A program made the translations under genes and the position numbers. A stretch of 64,000 nt of DNA, from contig JBQTKD010000061.1 in the NCBI GenBank assembly GCA_052386455.1, positions 1 to 64,000 of the forward strand, read 5' to 3'. Within the stretch, counting starts at the first letter, position 1; every line of letters begins with the position of its first letter. Shown here piece after piece: positions 60,564 through 64,000 of this stretch. The notes beneath the pieces were generated by a model. It did no database searches. It saw only the letters and a list, made by a program, of their open reading frames with translations, and was not told where the DNA came from. The stretch is from JBQTKD01 sp052386455 (GTDB lineage Bacteria > Actinomycetota > Actinomycetes > Sporichthyales > Sporichthyaceae).

Positions 60564-62987
60564 GTGCCCACCCTCACCGCCCTCGACGAACACGGCCGGG
60601 CCCACCTCGAACTGCGCATCGGCGGGATGACCTGTGTCTCGTGTGCGCGCCGGATCGAGAAGGCGCTGAACAAGCTCGACGGCGTGAGCGCACGTGTCAA
60701 CTACGCCACCGAGACCGCGCGCGTCGAGCACGACCCCAGCGTGGCGCCGGAGCAGCTCCTCGCCGTCGTCGCCGATACCGGCTACACCGCGACCCTCCCG
60801 CAGCCGCGGACTCCCGACGTGCCGGCAACCGCCGGCGGGCAGCCAGGCGACCGGGAGGAGGCCGCCGCGGCCGCCGGCCTCGCCGACCTTCGGACGCGGC
60901 TGCTCGGCAGCGCGCTGCTGAGCCTGCCGGTCGTGCTGCTCGCCATGATCCCGCCGCTGCAGTTCCAGTACTGGCAGTGGGCCGCGCTCACCCTCGCCGC
61001 CCCCGTCGCGGCCTGGGGTGCCTGGCCGTTCCACCGGGCCGCCGCGTTCAACCTGCGCCACGGCGCGGCCACGATGGACACCCTCGTCAGCGTCGGCGTG
61101 CTCGCGGCCACCGGCTGGTCGCTCTACGCCCTGTTCCTCGGCGGCGCCGGCGTGCCCGGCACGACCATGGGGTTCGAGTTGGTCCCGCAACGCGGGGGCG
61201 GCGCCCACGAGATCTACCTCGAAGTCGCCGCGGTGCTCACCACGGCACTGCTGGCCGGTCGCTACTTCGAGGCCCGCGCCCGCCGCCGCGCCGGCGCTGC
61301 GCTGCGCGCCCTGCTCGACCTGGGCGCCAAAGACGTCGCGGTGCTGCGCGACGGCGTCGAAACCCGCGTGCCCATCACGGAACTGACGGTGGATCAGGAA
61401 TTTGTCGTGCGACCGGGGGAGAAGATCGCCACCGACGGTGTCGTGGTCGCCGGTTCCTCCGCGATCGACTCCTCGATGCTCACCGGCGAGTCCGTGCCGG
61501 TCGAGGTCCGCCCGGACGACGCCGTGACCGGTTCGTGCGTGAACGTCGGCGGACGACTGGTGGTGCGCGCGACCCGCGTCGGTGCCGACACCCAGCTCGC
61601 CCAGATCGCCCGACTGGTCACCGAGGCCCAATCGGGCAAGGCTGCGGTCGCCCGGCTCGCCGACCGCATCTCCGCGGTGTTCGTGCCGCTCGTGCTCGCC
61701 ATCGCCGCGACCACGCTCGGGTTCTGGCTCGGTTACTCCGCCGACACCCAACTGGCGTTCACCGCCGCCGTCGCCGTGCTGATCATCGCGTGCCCCTGCG
61801 CGCTCGGCCTGGCCACGCCCACCGCCCTGCTCGTCGGCACCGGACGCGGAGCCCAACTCGGTATCCTCATCAAGGGTCCCGAGGTGTTGGAGAGCACCCG
61901 CGCGGTCGACACCGTCGTGCTGGACAAGACCGGAACCGTGACGACGGGTCAGATGAGCCTGCTCGAGGTCGTCGCGGCCGCGGGGCAGGACCCGGGCGAG
62001 CTCCTCGCGCTGGCGGGCGCGCTGGAGGACGCCTCCGAACACCCCATCGCCCGGGCCGTCGCCGCCGGCGCGCGCAGCCACAGCCTCGCCCAGGCGGGCG
62101 TGGAGGACTTCGTCAACCACGACGGGCGCGGCGTGTGCGGCGTCGTGGACGGGCACGCCGTCGCCGCCGGGCGGCGTTCCTGGCTGGCCGAACAGTACGG
62201 GTACGCCCAGCGCGAGCAGCACGCCCCGCCCGAGCTCCTCGCCGCCGCGGAGGCCGCCGAATCGGCCGGGCGGACCCCGATCTGGATCGGCTGGGACGGC
62301 GCGATCCGCGGCGTGTTGGTGATTGCCGACACCGTCAAGGACACCTCCGCCCAGGCCGTGGCCGACCTCAAAGCGCTCGGCCTGCGCCCGGTGCTGCTCA
62401 CCGGCGACAACGCCCGGGCCGCGCACGCGGTGGCCGCCGCCGTCGGCATCGAAGAGGTGATCGCCGAAGTCCTGCCGGCGCAGAAAGTCGAGGCGGTTAG
62501 GCGCTTGCAGGCGCAGGGCCGCGTCGTGGCCATGGTCGGAGACGGAGTCAACGACGCCGCCGCGCTGGCCGCGGCCGACCTCGGCCTCGCGATGGGCACC
62601 GGTACCGACGCCGCCATCGCGGCCAGCGACCTCACCCTGGTGCGCGGGGATCTGCGCGCCGCCGCCGACGCGATCCGCCTGGCGCGGTGCACCCTGCGCA
62701 CCATCAAGGGCAACCTGTTCTGGGCCTTCGCCTACAACCTCGCGGCCCTCCCGCTGGCCGCAGCCGGCCTGCTCAACCCCCTGCTGGCGGGGGTGGCGAT
62801 GGCGCTCAGTTCGGTGTTCGTCGTCTCGAACAGCCTGCGGTTGCGCCGTTTCGCCCCACTGCATCCCCCGCAGGCGGCACCCGAGGGCGGCCGGGACGGT
62901 GCCGCCGCGCAGATCGCCCAGCGCGACGCCGAGATCGCTCGGCTGCGTGCCGAGGTGGCGCAGCTGCGCGGCACGTCGAACGGCTGA
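60564..62987 (+). CDS. copA: Copper-exporting P1B-type ATPase CopA
   Basis: 807 residues: N-terminal HMA domain GGMTCVSC (Cys 24, 27), eight membrane helices, TGES actuator, CPC metal site in IIACPCALG, phosphorylation Asp ~454 in DKTGTVT, HP locus (EHPIA), GDGVNDA, and a C-terminal tail with a heptad-like IAQRDAEIARLRAEVAQLR. Pumps Cu(I) out. GTG 60564 is preceded by GGAGG 10 nt upstream. Confidence 0.95.
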   Translation: MPTLTALDEHGRAHLELRIGGMTCVSCARRIEKALNKLDGVSARVNYATETARVEHDPSVAPEQLLAVVADTGYTATLPQPRTPDVPATAGGQPGDREEAAAAAGLADLRTRLLGSALLSLPVVLLAMIPPLQFQYWQWAALTLAAPVAAWGAWPFHRAAAFNLRHGAATMDTLVSVGVLAATGWSLYALFLGGAGVPGTTMGFELVPQRGGGAHEIYLEVAAVLTTALLAGRYFEARARRRAGAALRALLDLGAKDVAVLRDGVETRVPITELTVDQEFVVRPGEKIATDGVVVAGSSAIDSSMLTGESVPVEVRPDDAVTGSCVNVGGRLVVRATRVGADTQLAQIARLVTEAQSGKAAVARLADRISAVFVPLVLAIAATTLGFWLGYSADTQLAFTAAVAVLIIACPCALGLATPTALLVGTGRGAQLGILIKGPEVLESTRAVDTVVLDKTGTVTTGQMSLLEVVAAAGQDPGELLALAGALEDASEHPIARAVAAGARSHSLAQAGVEDFVNHDGRGVCGVVDGHAVAAGRRSWLAEQYGYAQREQHAPPELLAAAEAAESAGRTPIWIGWDGAIRGVLVIADTVKDTSAQAVADLKALGLRPVLLTGDNARAAHAVAAAVGIEEVIAEVLPAQKVEAVRRLQAQGRVVAMVGDGVNDAAALAAADLGLAMGTGTDAAIAASDLTLVRGDLRAAADAIRLARCTLRTIKGNLFWAFAYNLAALPLAAAGLLNPLLAGVAMALSSVFVVSNSLRLRRFAPLHPPQAAPEGGRDGAAAQIAQRDAEIARLRAEVAQLRGTSNG

Positions 62988-63038
62988 TGTCCCCATCGCC
63001 ACGACCAGGTGGGGTCGTGCGGCCGAGGGCTTGCGGGC

Positions 63039-64000
63039 TCAGGCCCGGCCCGGCAGGTCGATCGGCCAATGGCCCTGCAGTGCTGCGTCGACTCGCGCCG
63101 CGGCCTGCGTCAGCGACCGGAGCTCCGCAGGATCTTCGCACCCGGCGGCGATAGCCCGACGTAGCCGTTCGAGGTGATCGACGATGACGTCGTGGCGCAC
63201 CGGCTCGGTGAGCCACGCCAGTTCGGCGAGCAGTTCCAGCAGGCGGCGCAGGACCTGCGGGTCGCCGGCGGCGTAGAGCCGGATCTGTCCGATGCCCTGA
63301 TCGAGGAGTTCGGCCCAGGTCGTCTGGAGCAGGCAGGCCCGCACGGTGCCGTCTTCGTCGTGCAGCAGCGCGGGTCCCAGCGGCCGGGTGCCGAGCTCGG
63401 CGAGCAACGCGCTGACGTGTCCGAGTGCGTGCACGGCGGTGGTCGGGTCGTTGACGCCCGGGGACAGGGCTCTGATGGCGACGTCGGCGAGCTGTCGCAG
63501 CCCGTAGGACAGGTCCAGGGAGGCCGTGCGCTCGTAGCCCAGGCGCATCGCCCGCCCCACCCGGCGGGTCGCTTCGGCCAGTGCGGCATCCGCCAGCGGC
63601 GCCGTCCCCGAGTCGGGCCAGGCCCACCCGACGGGCACCCCCGCGACGATCGACTGGCCGGGCCGGCTCCCGATCAGCGCGATCGCTCCGGCGTCGAGCA
63701 GACCGCGCCGCAGCGCCGCGTGGTCCACGCCCACGAAGAATCCCGAGCCCGAGGCGGGAATGGGGCGAGCCCACGGCGGCACCGGCACGGCCACCGCGTC
63801 CTCGCGGCGGTCCCCGAGGATGCTCGCCGCAGTGGAGAGCGCCTCGACGTGGACGTTGCGCAACATCGTCTCCACCCGAATCTGCCGCACGAGGTGGGTG
63901 AGGAAAACCAGCAGCGCCACCACGCTGAGCAGGGCGAGCAGGTAGGCCAGGCTCACCGAGGCCCGCGGGACCAGGCCGGGAAAGTCTCCTTCGGCGGTGC
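63039..64000 (-). CDS. DUF2254 membrane protein, 5' end outside window
   Basis: The C-terminal ~320 residues of a DUF2254 protein: the last helix VSLAYLLALLSVVALLVFLTHLVRQIRVETMLRN, and a cytoplasmic domain with SYGLRQLADVAIRALSPGVNDPTTAVHALGH. The frame stays open through 64000, and the family has an N-terminal membrane half, so the gene continues beyond the edge. GTG 63956 would start a piece and is unlikely to be the real start. Function unknown. Confidence 0.8.
   Translation of the reverse strand, partial: TAEGDFPGLVPRASVSLAYLLALLSVVALLVFLTHLVRQIRVETMLRNVHVEALSTAASILGDRREDAVAVPVPPWARPIPASGSGFFVGVDHAALRRGLLDAGAIALIGSRPGQSIVAGVPVGWAWPDSGTAPLADAALAEATRRVGRAMRLGYERTASLDLSYGLRQLADVAIRALSPGVNDPTTAVHALGHVSALLAELGTRPLGPALLHDEDGTVRACLLQTTWAELLDQGIGQIRLYAAGDPQVLRRLLELLAELAWLTEPVRHDVIVDHLERLRRAIAAGCEDPAELRSLTQAAARVDAALQGHWPIDLPGRA

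Overview
The window is chromosomal DNA from a very GC-rich actinobacterium. The strongest evidence is 23.3-37.7 kb, which carries the cell-wall and division cluster that many Actinomycetota keep near the replication origin: ppiA, a rhomboid, crgA, a DUF881 gene, a class E sortase, trpG/pabA, pknB, pknA, pbpA, rodA, pstP, fhaB, fhaA and a tRNA-Leu, in the same order as the Mycobacterium tuberculosis fhaA-pknB locus. FemX, LytR-CpsA-Psr, sortase E, CrgA and frequent GTG/TTG starts also fit. The genus cannot be fixed from the sequence alone.

Layout. 0-9 kb: endonuclease IV, a Uma2 nuclease-fold protein, a large LuxR-type ATPase regulator, a secreted protein, a GT87 mannosyltransferase, and a FemX/alanine-racemase-like pair. 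9-19 kb: a VapBC module, a kelch-like lipoprotein broken by a frameshift, a deletion scar that beheaded two divergent genes (a DinB/MDMPI protein and an AfsR/LuxR-type ATPase), and small enzymes including a hydrolase-LuxR fusion and an acyl-CoA ligase. 19-23.2 kb: an LCP ligase, then a short island ending at tRNA-Ala(GGC), with an AbiEii-like pair, an excisionase and an integrase stub. 23.3-37.8 kb: the conserved cell-division and Ser/Thr-kinase cluster. Most of its neighbours overlap by 4-8 nt, so they look translationally coupled; the exception is an unusual palindromic repeat block between pbpA and pknA.

38-43 kb: an ATPase with an operator-like inverted repeat over its start, then a run of secreted proteins with two metzincin-type proteases, one lacking its N-terminus. 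43.4-47.1 kb: remains of an integrated plasmid-like element (serine recombinase, RNase-H-like protein, nested inverted repeats, DUF932 protein, a decayed gene, and a RepA fused to the first ~30 residues of a SARP regulator). Directly upstream of the next secreted gene is a textbook SARP operator, so the plasmid seems to have destroyed the regulator of its divergent target.

47.9-57.4 kb: a tight four-gene operon with a TIGR04283-like glycosyltransferase, a metallophosphoesterase-radical-SAM fusion, a mercuric-reductase-like flavoprotein and a second NDH-like flavoprotein. Downstream and on the opposite strand are a TVP38/DedA-like membrane protein and a CDP-alcohol phosphatidyltransferase, interrupted by lipoprotein/secreted genes, a Phd/RelE module and a partial duplication. 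Similar gene sets occur with arsenosugar-type radical SAM loci, but the product here is unknown; this is the best candidate for an undescribed system. 57.6-63 kb: a copper-resistance block (His-rich membrane protein, TauE-cupredoxin fusion, CopZ-like chaperone, CsoR operator, secreted metal protein, CopA ATPase). The window ends inside a DUF2254 membrane protein.
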